A stretch of 64,000 bases of DNA from Superficieibacter sp. 1612_C1. Its GTDB lineage: Bacteria; Pseudomonadota; Gammaproteobacteria; Enterobacterales; Enterobacteriaceae. Of this stretch, positions 50,081-60,394 are shown piece after piece (the stretch's first letter is position 1; every line of letters begins with the position of its first letter). Position numbers and translations under genes: made by a program. The notes under the pieces were generated by a model that saw only the letters and a list, made by a program, of their open reading frames with translations, was not told the DNA's origin and did not search any database. The stretch covers positions 48,480 through 112,479 of the forward strand of contig NZ_JADGMI010000009.1 in assembly GCF_015234305.1 (NCBI RefSeq), given 5' to 3'.

Positions 50081-51556
50081 TTAGCCAGCGACAGCGATAC
50101 GTTTCATATCGGTCATATAGCCGCGCAGTTTTTTACCTACTTCTTCAATCGGATGGTTACGCACGGCTTCGTTAACGTCACGCAACTGGGCGTTATCGAC
50201 CGCGGTGCCCTCAGTGGCTTTGCCCAGATCGCCCGGTTGCAGCGTGGTCATGAACTCTTTCAGCAGCGGTACGCAGGCATAAGAGAACAGGTAGTTGCCG
50301 TACTCAGCAGTATCGGAGATAACCACGTTCATTTCATACAGACGCTTACGGGCGATAGTGTTGGCGATCAGCGGCAGTTCGTGCAGTGATTCGTAGTAAG
50401 CAGACTCTTCGATAATGCCGGAATCGACCATGGTTTCGAACGCCAGCTCAACACCGGCTTTCACCATCGCGATCATCAGGACGCCTTTATCGAAGTACTC
50501 CTGCTCGCTGATTTTGCCTTCAAACTGTGGTGCGGTTTCGAAAGCGGTTTTGCCCGTCTCTTCACGCCAGGTCAGCAGTTTCTTATCATCGTTAGCCCAG
50601 TCGGCCATCATGCCGGAAGAGAATTCGCCGGAGATGATGTCGTCCATATGTTTCTGGAACAGCGGAGCCATGATCCCTTTAAGCTGCTCGGACAGTGCGT
50701 AAGCACGCACTTTTGCCGGGTTGGACAGGCGGTCCATCATCAGCGTGATACCACCCTGCTTCAGCGCTTCGGTGATGGTTTCCCAGCCGAACTGAATCAG
50801 TTTTTCGGCGTAGGCCGGGTCAGTACCTTCTTCCACCAGCTTGTCGAAGCACAGCAGCGAACCGGCCTGCAACATGCCGCACAGAATGGTCTGCTCGCCC
50901 ATCAGGTCAGATTTCACTTCCGCGACGAAAGAAGACTCCAGCACGCCCGCACGGTGACCGCCGGTCGCGGCGGCCCAGGCTTTAGCAATCGCCATGCCTT
51001 CGCCTTTCGGATCGTTTTCCGGGTGAACGGCAATCAGCGTCGGCACGCCGAAACCGCGTTTGTACTCTTCACGCACTTCAGTACCCGGGCATTTCGGTGC
51101 CACCATCACCACGGTGATGTCTTTGCGGATCTGCTCGCCGACTTCAACAATGTTAAAACCGTGCGAATAGCCCAGCGCTGCGCCGTCTTTCATCATCGGC
51201 TGAACGGCACGCACTACGTCGGAGTGCTGCTTGTCCGGCGTCAGGTTTACCACCAGATCGGCCTGCGGGATCAGCTCTTCGTAAGTCCCCACTTTGAAGC
51301 CGTTTTCGGTCGCTTTACGCCAGGACGCGCGCTTCTCGGCAATAGCTTCTTTACGCAGGGCGTAGGAGATATCCAGGCCGGAGTCGCGCATATTCAGGCC
51401 CTGGTTCAGACCCTGCGCGCCGCAGCCGACGATGACCACTTTTTTACCCTGAAGGTAGCTCGCGCCATCGGCAAATTCGTCGCGGCCCATAAAGCGGCAT
51501 TTGCCCAGCTGTGCCAGCTGCTGACGCAAGTTCAGTGTATTAAAGTAGTTAGCCAT
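50081..51556 (-). CDS. ilvC: Ketol-acid reductoisomerase
   Basis: Second common step of isoleucine and valine synthesis: isomerisation and NADPH-dependent reduction of acetohydroxy acids, Mg2+-dependent. 491 residues, the class II length. The Rossmann motif [17 protein letters not shown] follows a 35-residue N-terminal segment, and the C-terminal knotted domain is duplicated. Divergent from ilvY, whose product activates it when acetolactate or acetohydroxybutyrate is present. Confidence 0.98.
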   Translation of the reverse strand: MANYFNTLNLRQQLAQLGKCRFMGRDEFADGASYLQGKKVVIVGCGAQGLNQGLNMRDSGLDISYALRKEAIAEKRASWRKATENGFKVGTYEELIPQADLVVNLTPDKQHSDVVRAVQPMMKDGAALGYSHGFNIVEVGEQIRKDITVVMVAPKCPGTEVREEYKRGFGVPTLIAVHPENDPKGEGMAIAKAWAAATGGHRAGVLESSFVAEVKSDLMGEQTILCGMLQAGSLLCFDKLVEEGTDPAYAEKLIQFGWETITEALKQGGITLMMDRLSNPAKVRAYALSEQLKGIMAPLFQKHMDDIISGEFSSGMMADWANDDKKLLTWREETGKTAFETAPQFEGKISEQEYFDKGVLMIAMVKAGVELAFETMVDSGIIEESAYYESLHELPLIANTIARKRLYEMNVVISDTAEYGNYLFSYACVPLLKEFMTTLQPGDLGKATEGTAVDNAQLRDVNEAVRNHPIEEVGKKLRGYMTDMKRIAVAG

Positions 51557-51637
51557 GGTGATACCTCGTGATGTTGTGTTGTCGTGCTTATTATTCAGTT
51601 CGCTTTTGCGATAATGAACTTACTATATGACAGGAAA

Positions 51638-51694
51638 TTTATTGCGGAAATTGATATATTCACAACGTCACGTTGCAATTTCTGCAATGTAAAA
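51638..51694. promoter_or_regulatory. IlvY operators in the ilvC/ilvY region
   Basis: Two related dyads (attgcggaaattgat and ttgcaatttctgcaat) lie in the divergent region. In E. coli, IlvY binds tandem operators here to activate ilvC and repress itself. The exact boundaries are inferred. Confidence 0.6.
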
Positions 51695-51710
51695 TCAGGG
51701 AGAGCGGCTG

Positions 51711-52598
51711 GTGGATTTACGCGATCTAAAAACCTTTTTGCATCTGGCGGATAGCCGTCATTTTGGCCGTAGCGCCCGGGCGATGCACGTCAGTCCTTCC
51801 ACGCTCTCCCGACAGATTCAGCGTCTGGAAGAGGACCTCGGCCAGCCGCTGTTTATTCGTGATAACCGCACCGTTACCCTGACCGAAGCGGGCGAGGAGC
51901 TACGCGTTTTTGCCCAGCAGACGCTATTGCAGTATCAGCAGCTACGTCACACCATGGATCAGAAAGGGCCGTCGCTTTCCGGCGAACTGCATTTGTTTTG
52001 TTCCGTCACCGCTGCCTACAGCCATCTGCCGCCGATTCTGGATCGCTTTCGTGCCGAACATCCTTCCGTTGAGATCAAACTCACGACCGGCGATGCTGCC
52101 GACGCGATGGAGAAAGTGGTGACCGGCGAAGCCGATCTGGCGATTGCCGGGAAGCCCGAAACCTTACCCGGTGCGGTGGCCTTTACTATTCTGGAGAATC
52201 TGGCGGTGGTACTGATCGCCCCGGCTTTGCCCTGCCCTGTGCGCAATCAAATCTCTGTCGATGCGCCCGACTGGTCAACGGTGCCGTTTATCATGGCCGA
52301 TCAGGGTCCGGTGCGTCGGCGCATTGAGCTGTGGTTCCGTCGTCATAAAATCAGTAATCCTTTAATTTATGCAACCGTCGGCGGGCATGAAGCGATGGTA
52401 TCTATGGTCGCGCTTGGCTGCGGCGTGGCGTTACTACCAGAAGTGGTACTGGAAAACAGTCCGGAACCGGTGCGTAATCGGGTAATGATTTTAGAGCGCA
52501 ACGACGAGGAGTCACCGTTTGAGCTGGGCGTCTGCGTGCAGAAAAAACGGCTGCATGAACCGTTAATTGATGCGTTCTGGAAAATTGTTCAGGGTTGA
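51711..52598 (+). CDS. ilvY: LysR-type activator IlvY
   Basis: 295-residue LysR regulator. N-terminal HTH with FGRSARAMHVSPSTLSRQIQRLEEDLG, C-terminal substrate-binding domain with ATVGGHEAMVSMVALGCGVALLPE. It activates ilvC in the presence of its substrates. Start is GTG at 51711 as in E. coli, and the C-terminal few residues differ from E. coli. A Tai4-like gene follows after 12 bases, so both may share a transcript. Confidence 0.95.
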   Translation: MDLRDLKTFLHLADSRHFGRSARAMHVSPSTLSRQIQRLEEDLGQPLFIRDNRTVTLTEAGEELRVFAQQTLLQYQQLRHTMDQKGPSLSGELHLFCSVTAAYSHLPPILDRFRAEHPSVEIKLTTGDAADAMEKVVTGEADLAIAGKPETLPGAVAFTILENLAVVLIAPALPCPVRNQISVDAPDWSTVPFIMADQGPVRRRIELWFRRHKISNPLIYATVGGHEAMVSMVALGCGVALLPEVVLENSPEPVRNRVMILERNDEESPFELGVCVQKKRLHEPLIDAFWKIVQG

Positions 52599-52610
52599 TA
52601 AGGAAATAAA

Positions 52611-52997
52611 ATGCGCACAAAAATAATGCTGTTATCCGTGCTGGTAGTGCTGTGCTTCAGCGTCCAGGCTAAACCGAAGGGCATTACCGTGCAGGATGTA
52701 AAGCATCTGGCGCTGAAGCAGTGCCTTGTTGATAACTATCGCGATCTTACCCCGGCCGACGCAAATTCTGCGCCGTCTCACGATGCCTCCTTTATGGTGG
52801 AGAGTTATGCGCTGGGCAATGCAGGCGTCTGGGACGCGTTTCTGAAATTTGTCGCCAAAGAGACAAAGGATTATGACAAGCTGACGATGTCCCTGCATCC
52901 CGACCATGCTCAAACCGCCAATAACGTGCTGGCGCAGTGCATGGCGTTTTATGAGTCGGATAAGCTGGATAAGTATGTGCAGGGACTATTCAAATAA
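52611..52997 (+). CDS. Small exported protein, Tai4-like immunity candidate
   Basis: 128 residues with a clear signal peptide (MRTKIMLLSVLVVLCFSVQA). The mature part is all-helical in appearance with two Cys (ALKQCLVDNY and VLAQCMAFY), which could form a disulfide. Size, helical pattern and Cys positions recall the Tai4 family of periplasmic immunity proteins against Tae4 amidase effectors of type VI secretion. No effector or secretion gene is nearby, so it would be an orphan. AAGGA lies upstream of the ATG. Inserted between ilvY and the ilv operon; function is an inference. Confidence 0.5.
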   Translation: MRTKIMLLSVLVVLCFSVQAKPKGITVQDVKHLALKQCLVDNYRDLTPADANSAPSHDASFMVESYALGNAGVWDAFLKFVAKETKDYDKLTMSLHPDHAQTANNVLAQCMAFYESDKLDKYVQGLFK

Positions 52998-53027
52998 TAT
53001 TCCAGAAGCAGCGTAAGCCCGGTTGCA

Positions 53028-53729
53028 TTATAAATCCGCCGGGTCCACCTGCTTCATTGTCTCCACCGTCATCAACCACTGATATAGCGGCTCCAGCTGC
53101 TGAAAACCCTGCGCCAATGCATTAACCAAATCCACGCTGAATAATTTTCCCACCTCGTTATCCGTTACCATCACGGCAAAGGTTTTACGGTGATACCAGT
53201 CGGAAATAGTTGGGTCGAGATCTTTTATTTTTAGCCGCTTATAGCTTTCGCCCACCAGTTTAAATGGTGCCTGGCAGCATTCGGCTACTTGCAGAAACTG
53301 CGCCGGGCGCTGTTTTAAGGTATGGCGGAACAGGTCCATCGTCGCCTTGCTGGCACTGTAGTAGCCGAGGCCGTAACGCAGCGTGTCCGGGCTGATTTCA
53401 AAAAACCAGACCGGTGCGTCGGTCCAGTTTTTAGCTGAGCGTTTAAAGGTCAGCCACATCCGGCTACGGTAGCGCGATTTATCGTGCGAAAAGCGTGTAT
53501 CGCGATAAATGCGCGACAGCGTTTTGCCAATGGCGGGACGGGTTTCTAATAGCGGGTCGATCTCCAGCATCACGGGCGCTAAATCCTCCACCAGCGCGCG
53601 GAATGGCGTGAGCAGACTGCGTTCGTAGATAAAACGGTGTTCATCGAACCATGCTTTATCGTTTTCAATACGGACCTGCTGGAGAAAATCGAGTCCTTCT
53701 TGTGCGAATCCCTGGAAGCGCCCGGCCAT
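53028..53729 (-). CDS. DUF2461 family protein
   Basis: 233 residues, conserved family without known function (TIGR02453). The signature IYRDTRFSHDKSRYRSRMWLTF lies near residue 75, and a segment around FFEISPDTLRYGLGYY follows. Cytoplasmic. It stands downstream of ilvA on the same strand with a 111-base gap. In E. coli K-12 ilvY follows ilvA directly, so this gene is an insertion. Confidence 0.8.
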   Translation of the reverse strand: MAGRFQGFAQEGLDFLQQVRIENDKAWFDEHRFIYERSLLTPFRALVEDLAPVMLEIDPLLETRPAIGKTLSRIYRDTRFSHDKSRYRSRMWLTFKRSAKNWTDAPVWFFEISPDTLRYGLGYYSASKATMDLFRHTLKQRPAQFLQVAECCQAPFKLVGESYKRLKIKDLDPTISDWYHRKTFAVMVTDNEVGKLFSVDLVNALAQGFQQLEPLYQWLMTVETMKQVDPADL

Positions 53730-53840
53730 CTTTTTACCCTTGTCGCGAAGAAATCATAACCGCATTATCGCACCGGGTGATGCGCTGTCTACGCTATTGT
53801 GCCCGATGACCGGAAAGCCGTCTCCCGGTCATCATTGCAA

Positions 53841-55385
53841 CTAGCCAGCCAGAAAGAAGCGAAACGCCGGATTATGGGTCTCATCATGACACTCATAGCC
53901 CAGCTCTTTCAGCCGCGTTTCGAAATCCGGCTCGTGCTCGCCCAGCTCAAACGCCGCCAGGACGCGGCCATAGTCGGTGCCGTGGCTGCGATAGTGAAAC
54001 AGCGAGATGTTCCAGTGGGTGCCCAGCGTGTGCAGGAACTTCAGCAGTGCGCCGGGAGATTCCGGGAACTCAAAGCTGAACAGCCGCTCCTGAAGCGGTT
54101 TCGAAGGACGTCCGCCGACCATATAGCGCACGTGCAGTTTCGCCATCTCGTCATCGGAGAGATCGACCACGCCGTAGCCGCCTTCACTAAGCAATTGCAG
54201 GATTTCCTGACGTTCCTCCAGCCCGCGGCTTAACCGCACGCCGACGAAAATACAGGCGTCTCTGGCATCGGCAAAACGGTAGTTAAATTCAGTGACCGAC
54301 CGACCGCCGAGTAGCTGGCAGAATTTCAGGAAGCTGCCCTTTTCTTCCGGAATAGTCACCGCCAGCAAAGCTTCACGCTGTTCGCCCAGCTCACAGCGCT
54401 CGGACACATAGCGCAGACCGTGGAAGTTTACGTTCGCGCCCGAAAGAATGTGCGCCAGTCGCTCGCCGTGGATGTTGTGCTGAGCGATGTACTTTTTCAT
54501 GCCCGCCAGCGCCAGCGCACCGGAGGGTTCCGCCACCGCGCGCACGTCTTCGAACAGATCCTTCATCGCCGCGCAAATCGCATCGCTATCGACGGTGATG
54601 ATGTCGTCAAGGTATTCCTGACACAAACGGAACGTCTCATCGCCGATGCGCTTCACCGCTACGCCCTCGGCAAACAGCCCGACGCGCGGCAGATCGACCG
54701 GATGACCTGCATCCAGCGCCGCTTTCAGACAGGCGGAGTCTTCGGCTTCAACGGCGATCACTTTGATCTGCGGCATCAGTTGTTTGATCAGCACCGCGAC
54801 GCCCGCCGCCAGGCCACCGCCACCCACCGGGACAAATACCCTGTCGAGATGCGCATCCTGTTGGAGCAGCTCCAGCGCCAGCGTGCCCTGCCCGGCGATC
54901 ACCATCGGATGATCGAACGGCGGTACCCAGGTGAAGCCCTGCTGCTGTGAGAGTTCAATCGCTTTGGCTTTGGCTTCATCGAAGTTCGCGCCGTGAAGCA
55001 GCACTTCGCCGCCAAAACTACGCACGGCGTCGACTTTGATATCCGCCGTTGCCACAGGCATGACGATCAGCGCTTTCAGTCCTAAACGTGCGGAGGAAAA
55101 AGCAACGCCCTGTGCATGGTTGCCCGCCGAAGCGGTGATCACGCCGTGCGACTTCTGCTCTTCCGTCAACCCGGACATCATGGCGTAAGCACCACGCAGC
55201 TTAAAGCTATGTACCGGTTGCCGATCCTCGCGTTTTACCAGAATGACGTTATTCAGCCGCGCGGAGATTTTTTCCATTTTTTGCAGCGGCGTGACCTGCA
55301 CCGCTTCATAGACCGGCGCGCGGAGCACCGCTCTGAGATACTCCGCCCCTTCGGGGGCGGAAGAGAGAGGTTGTGCGTCGGCCAT
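53841..55385 (-). CDS. ilvA: Threonine dehydratase, biosynthetic
   Basis: PLP enzyme converting threonine to 2-oxobutanoate, the first step to isoleucine, feedback-inhibited by isoleucine. 514 residues: catalytic domain with the PLP lysine in PVHSFKLRGAYAMM near residue 62 and PVGGGGLAAGVA; two ACT-like regulatory domains at the C-terminus. I use the second of two adjacent ATGs (55385): GGAGG then lies six bases upstream, and E. coli has the same start. Last gene of the operon. Confidence 0.97.
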   Translation of the reverse strand: MADAQPLSSAPEGAEYLRAVLRAPVYEAVQVTPLQKMEKISARLNNVILVKREDRQPVHSFKLRGAYAMMSGLTEEQKSHGVITASAGNHAQGVAFSSARLGLKALIVMPVATADIKVDAVRSFGGEVLLHGANFDEAKAKAIELSQQQGFTWVPPFDHPMVIAGQGTLALELLQQDAHLDRVFVPVGGGGLAAGVAVLIKQLMPQIKVIAVEAEDSACLKAALDAGHPVDLPRVGLFAEGVAVKRIGDETFRLCQEYLDDIITVDSDAICAAMKDLFEDVRAVAEPSGALALAGMKKYIAQHNIHGERLAHILSGANVNFHGLRYVSERCELGEQREALLAVTIPEEKGSFLKFCQLLGGRSVTEFNYRFADARDACIFVGVRLSRGLEERQEILQLLSEGGYGVVDLSDDEMAKLHVRYMVGGRPSKPLQERLFSFEFPESPGALLKFLHTLGTHWNISLFHYRSHGTDYGRVLAAFELGEHEPDFETRLKELGYECHDETHNPAFRFFLAG

Positions 55386-55387
55386 CA

Positions 55388-57238
55388 TTAGCCTCCCAGT
55401 TTGGATTTATCGCGCACCGCGCCTTTATCCGCGCTGGTGGCGAGGCTGGCGTAAGCGCGCAGCGCGAAGGAGACCTGACGTTCACGCGCTTTCGGCGTCC
55501 ACGCCTCTGCGCCACGCGCATCCTGCGCTTCACGACGCGCCGCAATTTCCTGATCGCTTAACTGCAACTGAATACCGCGATTCGGGATATCAATGGCGAT
55601 CATGTCGCCATCTTCAATCAGCGCGATATTGCCGCCGCTGGCCGCTTCCGGCGAAACGTGACCGATAGAGAGACCAGAGGTGCCGCCGGAGAAACGTCCG
55701 TCAGTGATCAGCGCGCAAGCCTTGCCGAGGCCCATCGATTTCAGGAAGGTGGTCGGGTAGAGCATCTCCTGCATCCCCGGTCCGCCTTTTGGCCCTTCAT
55801 AGCGGATCACGACCACATCGCCTGCGACGACTTTGCCGCCGAGGATCGCTTCCACCGCGTCATCCTGGCTTTCATACACTTTCGCCGGGCCGGTGAATTT
55901 CAGGATACTGTCATCCACGCCTGCGGTTTTCACGATGCAGCCGTTTTCGGCAAAGTTACCGTACAGCACGGCCAGACCACCGTCCTGACTGTAGGCGTGC
56001 TCCAGCGAACGGATGCAGCCTTCCGCGCGGTCATCATCCAGCGAATCCCAGCGGCAATCCTGCGAAAAGGCTTTGGTCGTGCGAATACCGGCAGGTCCGG
56101 CACGGTACATATTTTTTACCGCCTCGTCCTGGGTTATTACCACATCATATTGTTCGATGGTTTGCGGCAGCGTCAGGCCAAGAATATTTTTTACGTCGCG
56201 GTTCAGCAGTCCGGCACGATCCAGCTCGCCCAGAATGCCAATGACGCCGCCCGCGCGATGGACGTCTTCCATATGGTATTTCTGCGTGCTTGGCGCGACT
56301 TTGCACAACTGCGGCACCTTGCGGGAAAGCTTGTCGATATCGCTCATGGTGAAGTCGATTTCCGCTTCCTGTGCTGCCGCCAGCAGGTGCAGTACGGTGT
56401 TAGTCGAACCACCCATCGCGATATCCAGCGTCATGGCGTTCTCAAACGCTGCTTTACAGGCGATATTACGCGGCAGCGCGCTGGCGTCTTCCTGCTCGTA
56501 ATAACGTTTGGTCAGTTCAACAATGCGTTTACCGGCGTTGAGGAACAGCTGTTTACGGTCGGCGTGCGTCGCCAGCAGCGAACCGTTACCCGGCTGCGAC
56601 AGGCCCAGCGCTTCGGTCAGGCAGTTCATTGAGTTGGCAGTGAACATCCCAGAACACGACCCACAGGTCGGACAGGCGGAACGTTCGACCTGTTCGCTCT
56701 GATCGTCAGAGACTTTCGGGTCAGCGCCCTGGATCATCGCATCTACCAGATCGAGCTTGATGATCTGATCGGAGAGTTTGGTTTTACCGGCTTCCATCGG
56801 GCCGCCGGAAACGAAGATCACCGGAATGTTCAGGCGCAGCGAGGCCATTAGCATCCCGGGGGTGATTTTGTCGCAGTTGGAAATACAGACCATCGCGTCG
56901 GCGCAGTGGGCATTCACCATGTACTCAACGGAGTCAGCGATCAGCTCGCGCGACGGCAGTGAATAAAGCATGCCCCCGTGGCCCATCGCGATACCGTCAT
57001 CCACCGCAATGGTATTGAACTCTTTCGCCACGCCGCCTGACGCTTCGATTTGTTCAGCCACCAGCTTGCCCAGATCGCGCAGGTGTACGTGCCCCGGCAC
57101 AAACTGGGTGAAGGAGTTAACGACCGCAATAATCGGCTTGCCGAAATCGGAGTCGGTCATCCCGGTGGCGCGCCACAGCGCACGGGCTCCGGCCATGTTA
57201 CGGCCGTGGGTGGTAGTGGCGGAACGATATTTAGGCAT
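55388..57238 (-). CDS. ilvD: Dihydroxy-acid dehydratase
   Basis: Third common step of branched-chain amino acid synthesis, 616 residues, Fe-S enzyme. Cluster-binding cysteines are in [15 protein letters not shown] and [19 protein letters not shown]. Its sensitivity to oxidants is a known weak point of the pathway. Its TAA is next to the ilvA start. A hairpin precedes it in the ilvE/ilvD gap. Confidence 0.98.
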   Translation of the reverse strand: MPKYRSATTTHGRNMAGARALWRATGMTDSDFGKPIIAVVNSFTQFVPGHVHLRDLGKLVAEQIEASGGVAKEFNTIAVDDGIAMGHGGMLYSLPSRELIADSVEYMVNAHCADAMVCISNCDKITPGMLMASLRLNIPVIFVSGGPMEAGKTKLSDQIIKLDLVDAMIQGADPKVSDDQSEQVERSACPTCGSCSGMFTANSMNCLTEALGLSQPGNGSLLATHADRKQLFLNAGKRIVELTKRYYEQEDASALPRNIACKAAFENAMTLDIAMGGSTNTVLHLLAAAQEAEIDFTMSDIDKLSRKVPQLCKVAPSTQKYHMEDVHRAGGVIGILGELDRAGLLNRDVKNILGLTLPQTIEQYDVVITQDEAVKNMYRAGPAGIRTTKAFSQDCRWDSLDDDRAEGCIRSLEHAYSQDGGLAVLYGNFAENGCIVKTAGVDDSILKFTGPAKVYESQDDAVEAILGGKVVAGDVVVIRYEGPKGGPGMQEMLYPTTFLKSMGLGKACALITDGRFSGGTSGLSIGHVSPEAASGGNIALIEDGDMIAIDIPNRGIQLQLSDQEIAARREAQDARGAEAWTPKARERQVSFALRAYASLATSADKGAVRDKSKLGG

Positions 57239-57267
57239 GCTTTAGTTACTCCCAGTGTCTGTCTGTT

Positions 57268-57299
57268 AAATGGGACGGTGCGTGCCGTCCCATTTTTTT
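57268..57299. terminator. Hairpin between ilvE and ilvD
   Basis: 11-bp perfect stem aaatgggacgg/ccgtcccattt (57268-57278 with 57285-57295) with a 6-base loop. On the plus strand it is followed by a run of T and would stop antisense transcription; on the sense strand the tail is TTTAACAG, so it may only shape the ilvE/ilvD messenger. Confidence 0.6.
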
Positions 57300-57301
57300 A
57301 A

Positions 57302-58231
57302 TTAGTTATTAACTTGATCCAACCAGCCCCATTTGTCTTCGGTTTCACCGGTGAAGAGGCCAAAGAATGCTTGCTGAATACGTTTGGTGACCGGGCCGCA
57401 GCGACCTTCGCCCACCTGAATACCATCAACGCTGCGCACCGGCGTGATTTCAGCGGCGGTGCCGGACATAAAGACTTCATCCGCCAGGTAGAGTGACTCG
57501 CGGGACAGTACCTGCTCACGCACTTCGATATCCAGATCTTTCGCCAGCTTGATGATGGCGTCGCGGGTGATGCCCGGCAGTGCGGAAGAGGTGAATGGCG
57601 GGGTAAACAGGATGCCGTCTTTTACTTCAAACAGGTTCTCGCCTGCGCCTTCCGAGATATAACCGTTAACGTCCAGCGCGATCCCTTCCTGATAACCGTG
57701 ACGGCGCGCTTCGCTGCCTACCAGCAGAGAGGAAAGGTAGTTGCCGCCCGCTTTAGCCGCGGTTGGGATAGTATTCGGTGCTACGCGGTTCCAGGAGGAG
57801 ACCATCGCGTCAATCCCCTGATCCAGCGCGTCTGCACCCAGGTAAGCGCCCCACGGGAACGCGGCGATGATCACGTCAGTGGTGTAACCTTCCGGCGGGT
57901 TCACCCCCATTCCGACATCGCCGACAAAGACCAGCGGACGAATGTAGGCGCTGGTCAGGTTGTTTTTACGGATCACCGCACGGCAGGCTTCCATCAGTTC
58001 GTCAACGCTCTGTGAAACCGGGAAACGATAGATTTTGGCTGAATCACGCAGACGCTGCATGTGTTCGCGATGGCGGAACACCACTGGCCCTTTGTGAGAA
58101 TCGTAGCAACGGATCCCTTCAAAGACTGAAGTACCGTAATGAAGCGCGTGAGACATCACGTGAACTTTCGCGTCTTCCCAACGAATCATCTCGCCATTGG
58201 ACCAAATGTAATCAGCTTTTTTCGTCGTCAT
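57302..58231 (-). CDS. ilvE: Branched-chain amino acid transaminase
   Basis: PLP-dependent class IV transaminase for the last step of isoleucine, valine and leucine synthesis. 309 residues, fold type IV. PLP lysine in AAKAGGNYLSSLLV near residue 160, and EGAGENLFEVKDG and FMSGTAAEITPV are conserved. Overall near-identical to E. coli IlvE. Confidence 0.98.
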   Translation of the reverse strand: MTTKKADYIWSNGEMIRWEDAKVHVMSHALHYGTSVFEGIRCYDSHKGPVVFRHREHMQRLRDSAKIYRFPVSQSVDELMEACRAVIRKNNLTSAYIRPLVFVGDVGMGVNPPEGYTTDVIIAAFPWGAYLGADALDQGIDAMVSSWNRVAPNTIPTAAKAGGNYLSSLLVGSEARRHGYQEGIALDVNGYISEGAGENLFEVKDGILFTPPFTSSALPGITRDAIIKLAKDLDIEVREQVLSRESLYLADEVFMSGTAAEITPVRSVDGIQVGEGRCGPVTKRIQQAFFGLFTGETEDKWGWLDQVNN

Positions 58232-58248
58232 TTTCTTTCCTATTGCGC

Positions 58249-58512
58249 TCAGGCGCGGATTTGTTGTGATGTAGTTGTTCGTTGCTGTATCTCGACACGA
58301 GCGACGTCGACCAGTTTATTCAACTGACTAAACAGTAATTCGACGGGCCGGGGGCTGGCAACGGTCAATTCAATATTTATGTTCTGTGCATCGGTAGCAG
58401 TTTCCATATTCATGGCGCAAATCTGAAAGCCACGATGGCGAACCACACGTAAAACACGTTCTAACGTTTCCGGATTGAAGCGAGCCTCTACGGCGACCTG
58501 ATGTTGCATCAT
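58249..58512 (-). CDS. ilvM: Acetolactate synthase II small subunit
   Basis: 87-residue regulatory subunit with a single ACT domain ([27 protein letters not shown]). It stabilises and activates IlvG. The start overlaps the ilvG stop by four bases (ATGA), so large and small subunit are translationally coupled. Confidence 0.96.
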   Translation of the reverse strand: MMQHQVAVEARFNPETLERVLRVVRHRGFQICAMNMETATDAQNINIELTVASPRPVELLFSQLNKLVDVARVEIQQRTTTSQQIRA

Positions 58513-60155
58513 GATAATTTCTCCAGCATTTGTGCGTTACTGGCACCGGGTGGTACCAGCGGCCAGACGTTCTCAAGTTCGTCGATTGAGACATGAAGCA
58601 GGTATGGTCCTTCGCTGTTCAGCATGGCGTCGAGGGCCGCTTCAACCTGGTCTTTTCGGGTGATGTGCTGACCAGGGATGCCGAAGGCGCTGGCCAGCAT
58701 GAGGAAATCGGGATTATCGGTAAGGGTGGTTTCGCTATAACGTTCCTGAAAAAACAGCTGCTGCCATTGTCGAACCATGCCTAAACGCTGATTGTCGAGT
58801 AAAACGATTTTCAACGGCAGCTGCTTGCGTTTTACGGTGCCCAGCTCCTGTACGTTCATCATAAAGGAGCCGTCACCGGAGATACAGATAACCGTATCAT
58901 TCGGTCGCGCCACCTGCGCACCGACCGCCGCGGGCAAACCAAAACCCATCGTCCCCAGGCCGCTGGAGGTGATGAAGTTCTCCGGACGGGTGTAGGTCAT
59001 ATGCTGCGCCGACCACATCTGATGCTGGCCGACATCGGTCGTCACCACGCTGTCCGCCGGTTTACGATCGGAAAGCTGTTTCAGCAGGAGCGGCGCATAG
59101 ATGGACTCACCAGGATGATCGTAACGCCACGCATGTTCACGGCGCAGGTCCGCGCTGTATTGACGCCAGGCGTCAATCGCTAACGGCTGTTGCAGAGCGG
59201 GCAGCAGCGCGTTCAGATCGCCCTGCAAACCAACGTGCACCTGACGCAGTTTATTCATTTCCGCCGGGTCGATATCCATATGGATGACTTTGGCGTGCGG
59301 GGCAAAGGTGTTCAGCTTACCGGTCACGCGGTCGTCAAAGCGCACGCCAACGGCAATCAACAGGTCGCATTCCTGTACCGCAAAGTTGGCCGCTTTGGTG
59401 CCGTGCATACCCAACATGCCGAGGTAATGCGGATCGTTAGCCTCGACCGCGCCCAGCCCTTTCAGCGTGCAGGTGGAGGGCATTTGCGTGATGGCAATAA
59501 ACTCACGCAGCGCTGGCACCGCCTGCGCCATGCCTACTCCACCACCAATGTAGAGCATCGGTTTCTGCGCCTGCGCCAGCATCTGACGCGCCTGTTCCAC
59601 TTCTGCCTGCGGGAACGTAACATCGTTTTCTACGGTGGAAAAATGCGGCTCCAGCTCGCCGACGGCTAACTGGATGTCTTTCGGGATATCAACCAGCACC
59701 GGGCCGGGACGGCCTGAGTTTGCCACCTGAAAGGCCTCAGCCATCACGCGCGGCAACTCTTCCAGCGACTGCACCAGAAAACTGTGTTTGGTGCAGGCCA
59801 GCGACAAACCGAGGACGTCCACCTCCTGAAACGCGTCCGTGCCAATGAACGGCGCAGCGACCTGGCCGGTGATAGCAACAACGGGTACGGAGTCTAACAG
59901 CGCATCGGCGAGACCGGTGATAAGATTGGTCGCCCCAGGGCCGGATGTGGCGATACATACGCCGGTTTTGCCGGTTGAACGAGCATAGCCGATAGCCGCC
60001 ATGGCCGCGCCCTGCTCATGGCGACACAACAGGTGTTCCAGACCGCCGTCATACAGTGCATCGTAAACCGGCATAATTGCGCCGCCAGGATAACCGAACA
60101 CGGTATTAACTCCCTGCGCCCGTAACGCATGTACCACCCATTGTGCTCCATTCAT
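58509..60155 (-). CDS. ilvG: Acetolactate synthase II large subunit, intact
   Basis: Thiamine-diphosphate enzyme making acetolactate and acetohydroxybutyrate, resistant to valine inhibition. 548 residues with the catalytic Glu region in [19 protein letters not shown] near residue 47 and the ThDP motif [18 protein letters not shown]. The frame is open throughout, in contrast to E. coli K-12, where a frameshift inactivates ilvG. Start overlaps ilvX. Confidence 0.97.
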   Translation of the reverse strand: MNGAQWVVHALRAQGVNTVFGYPGGAIMPVYDALYDGGLEHLLCRHEQGAAMAAIGYARSTGKTGVCIATSGPGATNLITGLADALLDSVPVVAITGQVAAPFIGTDAFQEVDVLGLSLACTKHSFLVQSLEELPRVMAEAFQVANSGRPGPVLVDIPKDIQLAVGELEPHFSTVENDVTFPQAEVEQARQMLAQAQKPMLYIGGGVGMAQAVPALREFIAITQMPSTCTLKGLGAVEANDPHYLGMLGMHGTKAANFAVQECDLLIAVGVRFDDRVTGKLNTFAPHAKVIHMDIDPAEMNKLRQVHVGLQGDLNALLPALQQPLAIDAWRQYSADLRREHAWRYDHPGESIYAPLLLKQLSDRKPADSVVTTDVGQHQMWSAQHMTYTRPENFITSSGLGTMGFGLPAAVGAQVARPNDTVICISGDGSFMMNVQELGTVKRKQLPLKIVLLDNQRLGMVRQWQQLFFQERYSETTLTDNPDFLMLASAFGIPGQHITRKDQVEAALDAMLNSEGPYLLHVSIDELENVWPLVPPGASNAQMLEKLS

Positions 60156-60208
60156 AGTGACTTCCCCGCCGTAGATCGTGTGGAACAGAATTTTATGCTG
60201 TTAGTCAT
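60152..60208 (-). CDS. ilvX: Small ORF IlvX
   Basis: 18 codons ([18 protein letters not shown]) between the attenuator and ilvG, preceded by AAGGGACAGAGA. E. coli has a similar 16-codon ilvX; the first eight residues agree well, the rest diverges. Here its TGA overlaps the ilvG ATG by four bases, which would couple translation of ilvG to ilvX. Confidence 0.65.
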   Translation of the reverse strand: MTNSIKFCSTRSTAGKSL

Positions 60209-60239
60209 TCTCTGTCCCTTGTTGCTATTTTTAAGGTCA

Positions 60240-60277
60240 AAAAAAAACCCCCGGACCTTTCGGTGCGGGGGTCTTAG
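60240..60277 (-). promoter_or_regulatory. ilv operon attenuator terminator
   Basis: On the minus strand AGACCCCCGCACCG, loop AAA, GGTCCGGGGGT followed by T-run. It is the Rho-independent attenuator of the ilvLXGMEDA operon, controlled by translation of the Leu/Val/Ile codons of ilvL. Confidence 0.93.
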
Positions 60278-60295
60278 TTCGTTAAGGCTTGATTT

Positions 60296-60394
60296 TTAAG
60301 CCTTTCCTCGTCCAAGTGCAGCCCCGCACGGTGGGATAATAATCACCACCACGCTAATCACGACCAGGCTAATCACTCGTAGAAGGGCTGTCAT
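60296..60394 (-). CDS. ilvL: ilvGMEDA operon leader peptide
   Basis: 32-residue leader peptide (MTALLRVISLVVISVVVI... ending GRGKA), rich in Leu, Val and Ile codons. Ribosome stalling on these codons when charged tRNAs are scarce prevents the downstream attenuator from forming. Identical in layout and nearly identical in sequence to E. coli ilvL. Confidence 0.95.
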   Translation of the reverse strand: MTALLRVISLVVISVVVIIIPPCGAALGRGKA

